Positions 1 to 10,317 are shown, counted from the first letter of the stretch. The stretch is DNA of 64,000 nucleotides from CAWBVG01 sp963792175 (GCA_963792175.1 CAWBVG010000034.1:166174-230173), one strand, 5' to 3'. Notes: generated from the sequence alone by a model not told the origin. Numbers and translations are program-made.

Positions 1-1
1 T

Positions 2-706
2 CTCGAAATCCACGGCGGGCCGTTCGGCAACTACAACGTCGGCTTCAACTACATGTTCCAGAACTTCGCCGCCAACGGCTTCGTCGTGCTGGTCACGAAC
101 CCGCGCGGCAGCACCGGCTACGGCAGCGAGTTCATCAACGGCATCGATCACAACTATCCGGGTCCCGACTACGACGACCTGATGGCGGGCGTGGACACCG
201 TCGTCGGCCGCGGCTACGTCGACACGTCGCGCATGTACGTGTCGGGCTGCAGCGGCGGCGGCGTGCTTTCGAGCTGGGTGATCGGACACACGGATCGCTT
301 CGCGGCGGCCGCCGTGCGCTGTCCGGTCATCGACTGGCTGAGCATGGCCGGCCACACCGACATCCCGCTCTTCACCTACAGCTTCTTCAAGAAGCCGTTC
401 TGGGAGGATCCGTCGGACTGGCTCTCGCACTCGTCGCTGATGACGGTCGGCAAGGTGACGACGCCGACGCTGCTGATGACCGGCGTGCTGGATCGGCGGA
501 CGCCGATGCCGCAGACCGAGGAGTACTACGCGGCGCTGAAAGTGAAGGGCGTGCCGGTCAAGCTGCTGCAGTTCAACGAGGAATATCACGGCACCGGGTC
601 GAAGCCGTCGAACTACATTCGCACGCAGCTCTACATGATGAGCTGGTTCAAGCAGTGGACGCGTGCCGCCAGCGGCCGCGCCACGACGACCGCGGCACAA
701 GAGTAG
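2..706 (+). CDS. S9 family prolyl oligopeptidase-like serine peptidase, C-terminal part (5' truncated by window)
   Basis: The frame is open from base 2, so only the C-terminal catalytic domain (about 234 residues) is present. The HGGP oxyanion-region motif lies at the very start (bases 11-22). The nucleophile motif is GCSGGG (bases 244-261); the family usually has GxSxGG. The acid fits the Asp in GVLDRRTP and the base the His in EEYHGTG near the end, giving the Ser-Asp-His triad order of S9 alpha/beta hydrolases. Such enzymes cleave peptides, often in the periplasm; location cannot be judged without the N terminus. The stop is TAG at 704-706. No partner gene is visible upstream. Family assignment is firm, substrate unknown. 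Confidence 0.88.
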   Translation, partial: LEIHGGPFGNYNVGFNYMFQNFAANGFVVLVTNPRGSTGYGSEFINGIDHNYPGPDYDDLMAGVDTVVGRGYVDTSRMYVSGCSGGGVLSSWVIGHTDRFAAAAVRCPVIDWLSMAGHTDIPLFTYSFFKKPFWEDPSDWLSHSSLMTVGKVTTPTLLMTGVLDRRTPMPQTEEYYAALKVKGVPVKLLQFNEEYHGTGSKPSNYIRTQLYMMSWFKQWTRAASGRATTTAAQE

Positions 707-767
707 GAGCGCGTTGCGAAATCGCCGGCGGCCTCTGGTAGCCGCCGGCCGCTTTCCACGGCGGAAG

Positions 768-801
768 TTTCAAGTCTCAAGTCTCAAGGCTCAAGGCTCA
801 A
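768..801. repeat. Short heptamer array (TCTCAAG/GCTCAAG)
   Basis: Between the S9 peptidase and the ABC ATPase the 7-base unit TCTCAAG/GCTCAAG occurs about five times in direct tandem. It belongs to the same class of intergenic 7-mer arrays seen at 1623-1735, 12908-12944 and 54341-54811, but it is not G-rich. Confidence 0.6.
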
Positions 802-810
802 CAGTCCGAA

Positions 811-1634
811 GTGCAGTCCTTCCTGCAGCTGTCTAACGCCTCTGTCGTCCTCGGCGGCGTTCGAGTCCTCGACAACCTCACGCTGTCGATCGACGTCGGC
901 GAACACGCCGCCATTCTGGGTCCCAACGGCGCGGGCAAGTCGACGTTGATGCGGCTGCTGACGCTGCAGCTGTATCCCCTGATGGACCGCGACGAGGCCA
1001 GCCACCGATTCGCCTGTTCGGACGCGACCGCTGGAATGTCTTCGAGCTGCGATCGCAGATGGGCATCGTGTCGGCCGACCTGCACGATCGGTTCGTCCAC
1101 GGCAACTCCAATGGCGTGGTGAACGCGCTCGACGCGGTGGCGTCGGGGTTCTTTGCCACTCACGGCGTGTTCGCGCACCAGCGTGTCACGGCGGCGATGC
1201 GGACCCAGGCGCTCGAGGCGCTCGATCGAGTTGGGGCGGCGACTCTGGCGACGAGAACGCTCGATACGCTGTCCACGGGAGAAGCGCGCCGCGTGCTCAT
1301 CGCCCGTGCGCTGGTGCACACGCCGAAAGTGCTGGTGCTCGACGAGCCGACGCGCGGGCTGGACCTGGTGGCGCGCCATGCGTTCATGGAGCGCGTCCGC
1401 GACGTGGCGCGGCAGGGCACGACGATTCTCCTGGTCAGCCACTATGTCGAGGAGATCATCCCCGAGATCGATCGGGTCGTGCTGCTCGAGCGCGGACGCA
1501 TCGCGTTCGATGGACCGAAACGAGACGTGTTGACGGGCCCTCGCCTGAGTCAGATCTTCGCTGGACCGCTGATCGTCCACGAGTCCGCCGACTACTTTCA
1601 CGTCCGCGTAGAAGGGACTGAGATCAGGGATTAG
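811..1634 (+). CDS. ABC transporter ATP-binding protein (frameshifted)
   Basis: This is an ATPase subunit of about 270 residues. Walker A GPNGAGKST (bases 916-942), signature LSTGEARR (about 1270), Walker B VLVLDEPTRGLD (about 1330) and the switch His in LLVSHYVEE are all present. The reading frame changes near base 1000 (frame 1 to frame 0). Upstream it reads through YPLMDRDE, and downstream it resumes at PIRLFGRDRWNVFELR, exactly the Q-loop region expected. This points to an indel in one gene rather than two genes. The layout resembles stand-alone ModF/PhrA-like ATPases, and no permease lies next to it. The stop codon TAG (1632-1634) falls inside the following GGGATTAG heptamer array. Substrate cannot be assigned. 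Confidence 0.8.
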
Positions 1635-1735
1635 GGGTTAGGGATTGGGGATTAGGCTGTCACGCCGTCACGCTGCGAATCCCGAATCCCGAATCCCGAA
1701 TCCGTACTCCCGAATCCCTGATCCCTCCCTGATCG
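1623..1735. repeat. Paired heptamer arrays, G-rich then C-rich (potential hairpin/G-quadruplex)
   Basis: A G-rich array (GGGATTAGGGGTTAGGGATT and onward, 1623-1655) supplies the ABC gene stop codon. It is followed at 1676-1735 by a C-rich array of GAATCCC units in the opposite sense. The two arms are partly complementary. The G-rich arm has four runs of three or more G separated by 3-4 bases, a telomere-like G-quadruplex pattern. Confidence 0.65.
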
Positions 1736-1810
1736 TGCTACTGTTCCCAGCACGGCCGCGCAGCGCGGTCGTTACCGAATATCCGGCATGGCGTCCGGAA
1801 GGAGTCCGCA

Positions 1811-4800
1811 ATGCACATCGTCGTGTCCGATTCGGCCGCCGCCCGCCTCGATGCGGCGCGCCAGTTTGTCCTTGCGGTCCCGCCGGCCTCGGAAGTCCTG
1901 ATCGTTTCGGCGTCGCGCGGCGCCGCAGACGACTTCGCGCGCCTGGTCGCCCGCGGCCGCGGCGCGACGTTTGGCCTCTATCGCTTCAGCCTCACGCAGC
2001 TGGCCGCGCGACTCGCGGCGCCATTGTTGGCCCGGCAGCGTCTATCGGCCACCACGGCGCTCGGTGTCGAGGCGGTGTCGGCGCGAGCGTTGTTCGACGC
2101 GGACCGCGACGGCGCGCTGACGTACTTCGCGCCGGTCGCCCGAACGCCCGGATTTCCCCGCGCGCTGGCCCGATCGCTCGAGGCGCTGGCCGTCGCCGCC
2201 GTCGCGCCGCCCGCGCTCCGCGTCCTGCCCGAGGCGGGCCGCGATCTGGCGGATCTGTTCGAGCGTTTCGATGGGCAGTTTCAAGCCGCTTCGGCGGTTG
2301 ACCGTGCAGCCTTTCTGCGCGTCGCCACCGAAGCGGCGGCCGAAGGGGCAACCGCGCATCCGCCAGCTGCTGCCCGCCTCGTCCTGTTGGACGCGGCGAT
2401 CACCAATGCGGCGGAACGCGCGTTCGTTCACGCGCTCATCGCTCGCGCCCAGGACGCGCTGGTGACGATCCCCGCCGGCGACGCCACGACCCTCGAGGCG
2501 CTCAGGCCGCTGGCGCCGCCAACCCTGCTCGATCGCGGCGAGCCCGCCGGTCTCGGCCGCGTCCGCCGCCACCTGTTTGCCCAGACGGTGCCGCCGCCGG
2601 CCGATCCGCTCGAGGAAGTCGAGCTGTTCTCGGCGCCGGGTGAAGGGCGGGAGGCCGTCGAAATCGCGCGCCGGGTCCTGCGCGAGGCGCGCCGCGGCGT
2701 GCCGTTCGATCGCATGGCGATCGCGCTCCGCGCGCCGCAGCACTATGCCGGCCTGCTGGAACACGCGCTCGAGCGCGCCGGCGTACCGGTGTACTTCGAG
2801 CGCGGCACGCGGCGCCCGCATCCTGCCGGCCGGGCGTTTCTGGCCTTGATCGCCTGCGCGCTCGACCGATTGTCGGCGCGGCGGTTCGCCGAGTACCTCT
2901 CGCTGGGACAGGTGCCGGAGACCACCGCCGTCGCCACGACCGGCGCGTTTCCGACGTCGAACGATGAAGTGTTTGGTGCGCTCGGCGAGCGCGCGGAACA
3001 GCAGGCCGCGGCTTCACCAGATGAAGAAACGATCGACTCGAAACGGCCGGACACGCCGGCGCGCCGGGCGTTTCGTGCGCCGTGGAAGTGGGAACGCCTG
3101 CTGGCCGAGTCGCGCGTCGTGGCCGGTCAGGATCGGTGGGAGCGCCGCCTCAAGGGGCTGACGCACGAATGCGAACTGCAGCGCCGCGAGCTCGTGCGCA
3201 CCGAACCAGAGTCGGGCCGGATCGCGCAGCTGGAGCGGAAGATCGACGATCTCAATCATCTCGCGGCGTTCGCATTGCCGATCATGCGGACGCTGGCCGC
3301 GTGGCCGGTACAGGCGACGTGGGCCGAATGGCTGGACCTGTTCGACGCGCTGGCGCCACGCGTGCTGCTGCGGCCGGACCGCGTGCTGCGTGTGTTCGCG
3401 GACCTGCGGCCGATGGGCGCCGTCGGACCGGTCACGCTCGACGAAGCGGCGCGAGTCCTTGCGAATCGGCTGTCGACCGTCGAAGCCGACGCACCGCTGC
3501 GCCGCTACGGCCGCGTCCTGGTGGGCAGCCCCTCGCAGCTGCGCGGCCGCAGCTTCGACGTCGTGTTCATTCCCGCCCTGGCGGAGCGGATGTTTCCGCA
3601 GAAACCGCGCGAGGATCCGCTGCTGCTGGACGAGGCGCGGCAGCGGCTCGACGCCGGGCTGCCGCTTCAGTCGGACCGGGCGGACCTGGAGAAACTGCAG
3701 CTGCGCCTTGCGGTCGGAGCGGCCGAGTCCCGTCTGTACGTGTCGTTTCCGACTGTGGAAGTCGGCGAGGGGCGGCCGCGCGTCCCGTCGCTCTACGCGC
3801 TCGAAGTGTGGCGCGCCATGACCGGGCGCGTCCCCAGCGCCGACGAGCTGCAGCAGGCCGCCGCTCGGGCGTCGCGGGCCACGCTCGCGTGGCCGGCGCC
3901 GGCCGACCGGGACGAGGCGATCGATGCACTCGAACACGATCTGTCGACGCTTCGCGCCCTCGACGGCGAGCCGGATGCCAGCGCGCGCGGCCGCGCCCAT
4001 TACATCCTGCAGCTGAACGAATCGCTGCAACGGTCCGTTCGCGAACGATTCATGCGCGCCAAGCGCGGCTGGTCGCACTGGGACGGCATCGTCGCCGCGA
4101 CCGAGCGGCTGAAGCCGATTCTGTCGGCGCATCGGTTGAGCGCTCGGCGGTACTCGCTGTCGGCCTTGCAGAAGTACTCCGTCTGTCCTTACCAGTTCCT
4201 GTTGAGCGCGATTTACCGGATCCGGCCGGCGGAAGATCTCGAGCCGCTCCAGCGTCTCGACCCGTTGACGCGCGGCAGCCTGTTCCATGAAATGCAGACG
4301 GCGTTCTACCGCCGCCTGCAGTCGGAGAACGCGCTGCCGGTGACGGAATCCAATCGCCTGCACGCCCTGGCGACCCTCGACGAGGTGGTCGAACGCATTG
4401 CCGGACAGCAGTATGAGCTTCTCGCGCCCGCCATCGATCGCGTGTGGCACGACGAAATCGGCGCCCTCCACCGCGACCTGCGTCTGTGGGTGGACGAAAT
4501 CGCCCGCGCAGGGGGAGAGTGGCTGCCGCTGCGCTTCGAATGGGCGTTCGGCTATCAGGACGGCGGCGCGCTCGCCGTCGGGCGCGATCCAAGCAGCCGC
4601 CGGGAGCCGGTGACCATCGATGGCCGCTTTCAGCTGCACGGCTCGATCGATCTCATCGAAGAACACCAGCAGACCAGGCAACTGCGCGTCACCGACCACA
4701 AGACCGGAAAGTATCGCGGCAAGGAGTACATGATGGTCGGCGGCGGCGCCGTGCTGCAGCCGGTGCTGTACTCCCTCGCCCTCGAGCAGGCGCTCGATCG

Positions 4801-5080
4801 TCCCGTCGCCGAAGGACGGCTGTACTACGCGACGACCGCCGGCGGATACCGCGACGTTCGCATCCCGCTGACGCCGGCGGCGCGACGGCTCGGCGTGGAG
4901 GTCCTCGAAATCATCGACCGCGCCATCGAAACCGGGTTCCTGGCGCCAGCCCCGGCTGAAAAGGCCTGCAGCTGGTGCGACTTTTTCGCCGTGTGCGGGC
5001 CGACCGCCGAGCGCCGCGTCAGCCGGTTCAAGGCGCAGGAGCCGTTGGCCGATCTGCTCGACTTGCGGAGGAAGCCATGA
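1811..5080 (+). CDS. addB: AddB-like helicase-nuclease subunit (PD-(D/E)XK, Fe-S)
   Basis: A 1089-residue protein, close to usual AddB length. The C-terminal RecB-type nuclease domain shows VTDHKTGKYRG (about residue 960) with the catalytic Asp and Lys. A Cys in CPYQFLLSAIYRI (about residue 791) and three Cys in CSWCDFFAVCGP (about residue 1053) match the four ligands of the AddB iron-sulfur cluster. The N-terminal helicase-like domain lacks a clear Walker A, as in AddB. The start follows a good ribosome site (AAGGAG at 1799-1804). Its stop overlaps the next gene's ATG in an ATGA arrangement, so it is co-translated with AddA. Function: resection of double-strand breaks for RecA-dependent repair. 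No frame breaks, unlike its partner. Confidence 0.88.
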   Translation: MHIVVSDSAAARLDAARQFVLAVPPASEVLIVSASRGAADDFARLVARGRGATFGLYRFSLTQLAARLAAPLLARQRLSATTALGVEAVSARALFDADRDGALTYFAPVARTPGFPRALARSLEALAVAAVAPPALRVLPEAGRDLADLFERFDGQFQAASAVDRAAFLRVATEAAAEGATAHPPAAARLVLLDAAITNAAERAFVHALIARAQDALVTIPAGDATTLEALRPLAPPTLLDRGEPAGLGRVRRHLFAQTVPPPADPLEEVELFSAPGEGREAVEIARRVLREARRGVPFDRMAIALRAPQHYAGLLEHALERAGVPVYFERGTRRPHPAGRAFLALIACALDRLSARRFAEYLSLGQVPETTAVATTGAFPTSNDEVFGALGERAEQQAAASPDEETIDSKRPDTPARRAFRAPWKWERLLAESRVVAGQDRWERRLKGLTHECELQRRELVRTEPESGRIAQLERKIDDLNHLAAFALPIMRTLAAWPVQATWAEWLDLFDALAPRVLLRPDRVLRVFADLRPMGAVGPVTLDEAARVLANRLSTVEADAPLRRYGRVLVGSPSQLRGRSFDVVFIPALAERMFPQKPREDPLLLDEARQRLDAGLPLQSDRADLEKLQLRLAVGAAESRLYVSFPTVEVGEGRPRVPSLYALEVWRAMTGRVPSADELQQAAARASRATLAWPAPADRDEAIDALEHDLSTLRALDGEPDASARGRAHYILQLNESLQRSVRERFMRAKRGWSHWDGIVAATERLKPILSAHRLSARRYSLSALQKYSVCPYQFLLSAIYRIRPAEDLEPLQRLDPLTRGSLFHEMQTAFYRRLQSENALPVTESNRLHALATLDEVVERIAGQQYELLAPAIDRVWHDEIGALHRDLRLWVDEIARAGGEWLPLRFEWAFGYQDGGALAVGRDPSSRREPVTIDGRFQLHGSIDLIEEHQQTRQLRVTDHKTGKYRGKEYMMVGGGAVLQPVLYSLALEQALDRPVAEGRLYYATTAGGYRDVRIPLTPAARRLGVEVLEIIDRAIETGFLAPAPAEKACSWCDFFAVCGPTAERRVSRFKAQEPLADLLDLRRKP

Positions 5081-8000
5081 CCGTTCGACTTCGCCCGGGG
5101 CAGGCCGCCGAGCTGCCGGATCACGACGATCGGCAACTGATCCGCGAGGGGCTCGAGCACACGGTGGTCGTGGAGGCCGCCGCTGGCACCGGCAAGACCA
5201 CCGAGCTCGTCGCGCGGATTCTGAACGTGCTGGCACGCGGCCGCGCGCGCATCGAGCAGATCGTGGCCGTCACGTTCACCGAAAAGGCCGCGGGCGAGCT
5301 GAAGCTCCGCATCCGAAAAGAGCTCGAGGGCCTGCGTCAACGGGCGTCCGCGTCCGAGGTTCAGGCGCGCCTCACCGACGCCATTCAACGCCTGGAGGAA
5401 GCGCACGTCAGCACGATTCACGGCTTCTGCGCCGATCTGCTTCGCGAACGGCCGGTCGAAGCGTGCATCGATCCCCTGTTCGAGGTGCTGACCGAGCCGC
5501 GCGCCGAACGGATCTTCGACGAGGCGTTCCGCGTCTGGCTGAGCGAACGCCTGGAGGATCCGCCCGAAGGCGTACGCCGCGCTCTGCGGCGCAGCGTCTG
5601 GTCGCGTGACGGACGCGACAACGACGACGGGCCGATCGATCGGATTCGGCGAGCGGGGCGAGAGCTCGCGGAATGGCGCGACTTCGACGGCGCGTGGCGC
5701 CGCGACCCGTTCGATCGGGACACCGAGCTGGCCCGCGTCCTGACCCGTGTGCACGATCTGGCGGCGCTGACGGCGCAGGCCTCGTCGCCGCGCGATCCGC
5801 TTTTCTACGACACGCGCTTCGTCCGCGACCTGAGCCACGAGGTGCGGACGGCCGAGCGGTTCGACGTGAGGGATTCGGACGGGTGGGAGGCGCGCGTCGT
5901 CGATCTGGCCCAGAACCGCGACTTCCGGCGCGCGCGGCGCGGCCGCGACCGTTTGTACGGGCCGCAGCTGTCCCGCGACGAGGTCTGGGCCGCCTACGAA
6001 GCCTTGACCAGCGAGCTCGACGCGTTTCAACGTGCCGCCGATGGCGACCTCGCGGCGCTGCTGCGCGAGGAGCTCCGCGACGTGGTCACCGGCTACGAAG
6101 CGCTGAAGCGCAGCGCGGGCGCGCTCGACTTCGTGGATCTGCTGCTGCGCGCGCGCGATTTGCTCGTGGCGCATCCCGGTGTGCGGCGCTCGTTTCACGC
6201 GCGCTTCACCCACCTCTTCGTCGACGAGTTTCAGGACACCGATCCGCTGCAGGCGGAAATCCTGCTGCGGCTGAGCGCCGAGGAGCCAGGAACCGATTGG
6301 CGAAGCATCACGCCCGAACCAGGCCGCCTGTTCATCGTCGGCGATCCGAAACAGGCGATCTATCGCTTCCGGCGGGCCGACGTCGAAACCTATCGGGACG
6401 TGTGCGAAATGCTGGTGTCGCGTGGGGCCAGACAGGCGTACTTGCACACCAGTTTCAGGTCAACCCCGACGATCCAGCGCGCCATCAACGCCGCGTTCGC
6501 GCCGCACATGACCGGCGATCGCGCGACCCTGCAGGCGAAGTACGAAGAGCTGTCGCCGTACCGGACAGATCATCCCGGCCAGCCGGCCGTGGTCGCGCTC
6601 CCTGTGCCCGAGCCCTACGGTCAGCGCCGCGTCGCCGGCCTATGCGATCGAGAAAGTCGCTGCCGGACGCCGTCGGCGCGTTCGTATCCTGGCTGCTGAC
6701 CCGCAGCGGCTGGACGGTCACGGAGAAGACGGCACGCGACGAGCTGCCGATGACCGTGCCGATCGAGCCGCGCCACGTCTGCATCCTGTTCCGGCGCTTC
6801 CTGCATTTCGGCGCCGATGTCACGAGGCCCTATGTCGATGCGCTCGAAGCGCGCGGCGTGCCGCACCTCCTGGTCGGCGGCAAGTCGTTTCACGACCGCG
6901 AAGAGGTGGACACGATGCGCGCCGCGCTCGCGGCCATCGAGTGGCCGGACGACGAGCTGTCGGTCTTTGCCACGTTGCGCGGGGCGCTGTTCGCGATCGA
7001 CGACGGGACGCTGATGGAGTACCGCCACGCACACGGCCCCTGTCATCCGTTCCGCACACCGGCGGCCGTCGCACGAGATCAGCAGCCGGTTGCCGACGCG
7101 CTGAATCTCCTCCGGCGTCTGCACACCGGGCGCAACTATCGTCCGCTCGCCGACACCATCACCCAGCTGCTCAGCGCCACGCGTGCGCACGTGGCGTTCG
7201 TGCTGCGCCCGGCGGGCGAACAGGCGCTGGCGAATGTGCTGCACGTCGCCGAGCTCGCGCGCCAATACGAGATGTCGGGCGGCATGTCGTTCCGCGGGTT
7301 TGTCGAGGAGCTGCGCGCCGAGGCGGACGGCGGCCAGGCGGCCGAAGCGCCGATTCTCGAAGAAGGCAGCGACGGCGTCCGGTTGATGACCGTGCACAAG
7401 GCCAAAGGGCTGGAGTTCCCCGTCGTCATCCTGGCGGACATCACGGCGAAGCTGAACACCGACCGCGCCGATCGCCTGATCGATCGCGACCGCAACGCCT
7501 GCTACCTGCGCCTCGGACGCTGGACGCCGAGCGAGCTGGCGGCGCACGAGCCGCTGGAGATTGAACGCGACGCGGCGGAAGGCGTCCGGATCGCTTACGT
7601 TGCCGCGACGCGCGCGCGCGATCTCCTGGTCGTGCCGGCCGTCGGCGACATCGAGTACGACGGCGGTTGGACCAGTCCATTGAACGGCGCGCTGTATCCG
7701 CCGACCGCGGCGCGGCGGCAAGCCGAACCGGCGTCGGGCTGCCCGGCGTTCAAAACCGATTCGGTGTGGCGGCGTCCTGACGGCGAGCCGGCGACGCCGA
7801 CGACGGTCTGTCCCGGCGCCCACGTCAACGAGCGCGCCGGCGCGCCGTACACCTGTGTCTGGTGGGATCCGCACGCGCTCGATCTGGGCGTCGAGCCCGG
7901 GATCGGCATCCGACGGGAGTCGCTGATCGTCAAGGACGTGCCGGACAAAGTGGTGGCCGACGGCCATCGTGACTATGCGCGATGGCGCGATCAGCGGGAG

Positions 8001-8693
8001 ACGGCGATTGCAGATGGATCGCGGCCTTCCGTGTCGGTGCTCACGGCGACGGAGTGGGCAGCAATCGACGACGCGCCGGGAGAGGAACTGACGAGGCTCG
8101 GCACCGCGGCGCCCCTGTCTGAACAGCGCGGGTTGTTCGACGACGAGGGTCCGTCGCGCGGAGGTCGCGGTGCAGTGGAGGCGGAAGCCGGATCTGCATC
8201 GGGCGCGGCCGCGCAGGTCTCCGTGGTCGACGCGCGCGGACCCGAACGGCCGGGCGGGTCACGATTCGGGGAGCTGGTGCATGCCGTGCTCGCCGCCGTT
8301 CCGCTCGAGGCAGACCGCGCGGCCATTGATGCGTTGACAGAGGTTCACGGCCGCATTCTGTCCGCGCCGGCAGACGAGCTGATCGCCGCAGCGCAAACGG
8401 TCCAACGCGTGCTGGCGCACGATCTGCTGGCGCGCGCACGAGGCGCCAGCCGCCGCGGGGCATGCCGGCGCGAAACGCCCGTCACCTGTCTGCATGGCGA
8501 CGGTGTGATGGTGGAGGGGATCGTCGACCTCGCCTTTGAGGAGCACGGCGCGTGGACCGTGGTCGACTACAAGACCGATCGCGAGCTCGCCGCCGTCGGG
8601 GAGGATCGGTACCGTCGCCAGGTCGCGCTGTACGCGTCGGCTATCGCACAGGCGACCGGTCAGCAGGCGAGGGGCGTGCTCGTCCGGGTGTGA
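5077..8693 (+). CDS. addA: AddA-like UvrD/RecB-type helicase-nuclease (frameshifted)
   Basis: UvrD superfamily helicase with C-terminal nuclease, about 1200 residues, partner of the AddB product. Motif I is AAAGTGKTT (about residue 37), motif II VDEFQDTD (about 385), then GDPKQAIYRFR, MTVHKAKGLEFP and AATRARD. The nuclease domain ends with VDLAFEEHG and VDYKTD. The start ATG at 5077 overlaps the addB stop. Between about 6635 and 6662 the frame moves 1 to 2 to 0; reading PYGQRRVAG, then YAIEK, then SLPDAVGAF restores homology, so two single-base insertions are likely. Two-gene AddAB organisation is common in Acidobacteria and Firmicutes and replaces RecBCD. Confidence 0.85.
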
Positions 8694-8713
8694 CAACGTC
8701 CGCCCCCTCGCCA

Positions 8714-8765
8714 GTGCCGGGATCGGTGCCGGGATCGGGGCCGGGATCGGGGCCGGGATCGGGGC
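8714..8765. repeat. 12-bp tandem repeat, G-rich (GTGCCGGGATCG/GGGCCGGGATCG)
   Basis: Four direct copies of a 12-base unit lie 20 bases after the addA stop. Runs GGG and GGGG alternate with ATC and CC, a pattern able to form a G-quadruplex in the addA mRNA 3' region. Confidence 0.8.
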
Positions 8766-8887
8766 GCGATGAACTCGACACGCGACATGACCTCTTTACG
8801 TGCGGACCTCAGCGGCCGAATGTCACCGGATCCGTGCGGGTTGTCCTGGCATACGATTCGCTTGGTACACGGGCAGGAGTCGATCGT

Positions 8888-9088
8888 ATGGCCGAGTCGT
8901 TCTTGGCGGAAACAGTTCGACGGTTGCGCGAGATGAGCGACCGCATGTCGAAGGCCCGGCGGCGAACGGCTGAACTCCGGGAAGAGATCGCCCGCGATCG
9001 CGAAGAGATGCACCTCGGGCCACTCCAGGCCGTCCGCGATTTCCGCTTGATTACCGAGCCCGCGACACCACGCCGCCGCCGTCGGTGA
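8888..9088 (+). CDS. Small charged helical protein, hypothetical
   Basis: A 66-residue product with an Arg/Glu-rich heptad-like centre (RRLREMSDRMSKARRRTAEL and onward) that looks like a single coiled coil, and an Arg-rich tail. ATG at 8888 follows GGCAGGAG (8869-8876), a plausible ribosome site. Its stop overlaps the GTG start of the secreted EEP-fold gene (GTGA), so translation is probably coupled. I do not recognise a family. Confidence 0.55.
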   Translation: MAESFLAETVRRLREMSDRMSKARRRTAELREEIARDREEMHLGPLQAVRDFRLITEPATPRRRRR

Positions 9089-10197
9089 CGAGCGATTCCG
9101 CCCGCAGGTATTTCTTCTCGTCGACGAAGTCCCAACCGTCTGTCGTCGCCACCATAGCGGCCGCGGTGCTTGCCGCGGCGGTTGCCGGCTGCACCTCGCA
9201 TCACCACGCAACCACCGCGCTTCCTCCGCAGACGTGCCGCGATGTGGTGCCCGATCCCGAGCCGCTGCTCGTCTGGATCTCACCCACGGCGACCCGGGAT
9301 CGACATCCCTTGAGCGATTGGTGTGCAACGGTCGGTCCCGTTCTGTACTACCGCCGCCCCCCGTCGGATCTTCCGGCTTTTGTGGACAGGCTCGCGATCG
9401 TCACCTGGAACGTTCACGCGGGCTTTGGCGACGTGCGCGAGCTGATTCGCCGGCTCCAGTCAGGCACGTACACGGGCGGCGAAAGAATCGAGCACTTCGT
9501 CCTGCTTCTTCAGGAAGCCTATCGCCGTGACGGCGGCGTACCCGCACGGACGTCCGTACGCCTGCACCTACCGTCGCGCGTCGGAGCGCGGAATCTCGGC
9601 AAGCGGGGAGCAGACATCGACCGGTTTGTGAGGGACCAGCGCCTATCGCTGTTGTACGTCCCGTCGATGCGCAACGGCGGCGACCCCGATGCGCCGGAGG
9701 ATCGCGGCAACGCGATCGTGTCGACGCTGCCGCTCGACTCGCCGGCCGTCATCGAACTGCCCTTCGAACACCAGCGCCGTGCGGCGGCCCTCGCTGTCAT
9801 CGAAGGGCGTACGCGATCGGGATCGGGCTGGCGGCTTGGCGTCGTGGACGTTCACCTGGACACGGCGCTCGCGCTGAGTCGGGGTGGACCGCTGGCGGCG
9901 CGCCGTCGACAAGCCGCTGCGCTCGTCGAGGCGCTGGCCGCGACGCGGGACGACACGGTGCTCGGCGGCGACTTCAACACATGGCTCGGGTCGCGAGAGC
10001 CAGCGTTGAAAGTACTGCGCCAGGCATTTCCCGACGGGGACGATCGCGCGACGACGACTTGGAAAGGACCGCTCGGCCTGCGCGCCAGCCTCGACCATCT
10101 GCGGGCCCGCGGGCGTGCGCGATTACTGCGTGTCGCACGACTGCCGGATCGCCTCGGCTCCGACCACTACCCCGTGATGGGCATCATCGAGTTCTGA
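9085..10197 (+). CDS. Endonuclease/exonuclease/phosphatase-fold lipoprotein
   Basis: A 370-residue protein. The N terminus has a hydrophobic stretch ending AAAVAGC, a lipobox with the lipidated Cys near residue 35, so the mature protein is probably membrane-anchored outside the cytoplasm. EEP (DNase I-like) motifs are present in order: VTWNVHAG (about 106), LLQEAYR (about 140), DVHLDTA (about 254), GGDFNTWLG (about 292) and the terminal SDHYPVMGI. These supply the metal-binding Asn, Glu, Asp and catalytic His residues. The substrate may be nucleic acid, phosphoinositide or another phosphodiester and cannot be decided. GTG start, overlapping the previous stop. Confidence 0.82.
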   Translation: MTSDSARRYFFSSTKSQPSVVATIAAAVLAAAVAGCTSHHHATTALPPQTCRDVVPDPEPLLVWISPTATRDRHPLSDWCATVGPVLYYRRPPSDLPAFVDRLAIVTWNVHAGFGDVRELIRRLQSGTYTGGERIEHFVLLLQEAYRRDGGVPARTSVRLHLPSRVGARNLGKRGADIDRFVRDQRLSLLYVPSMRNGGDPDAPEDRGNAIVSTLPLDSPAVIELPFEHQRRAAALAVIEGRTRSGSGWRLGVVDVHLDTALALSRGGPLAARRRQAAALVEALAATRDDTVLGGDFNTWLGSREPALKVLRQAFPDGDDRATTTWKGPLGLRASLDHLRARGRARLLRVARLPDRLGSDHYPVMGIIEF

Positions 10198-10230
10198 GCG
10201 GAATCGCGGCGCCGGCAGCAGGTGAGTGGC

Positions 10231-10317
10231 TTACCCGCAGGCTGAATGGCCGACGATGTACCACAGAACGATCACCGAAAACGGCACGCCGAGCATCCAC
10301 GCGACGATATAACGCAT
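10231..10317 (-). CDS. 28-residue single-pass membrane microprotein
   Basis: The minus strand encodes MRYIVAWMLGVPFSVIVLWY followed by IVGHSACG and a stop. It is one hydrophobic helix with a short Cys-containing tail. A near-perfect ribosome site (GGGAGGT) precedes the ATG at the right distance, which is strong support for translation. The size and the MRYxxAWxLGVP pattern match tiny conserved membrane proteins of unknown role found in many bacteria. It is divergent from the hybrid histidine kinase gene (start 10400), with 82 bases between the two starts. Confidence 0.65.
   Translation of the reverse strand: MRYIVAWMLGVPFSVIVLWYIVGHSACG

Noticed and set aside
3014..5236. Very long minus-strand ORF (740 residues) opposite addB
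   Set aside because: High-GC shadow frame: Arg/Gln/His-rich, no domain, fully covered by the strong addB gene on the other strand.
4825..6447. 540-residue minus-strand ORF opposite the addB/addA junction
   Set aside because: Shadow of the helicase gene; no ribosome site or motif.
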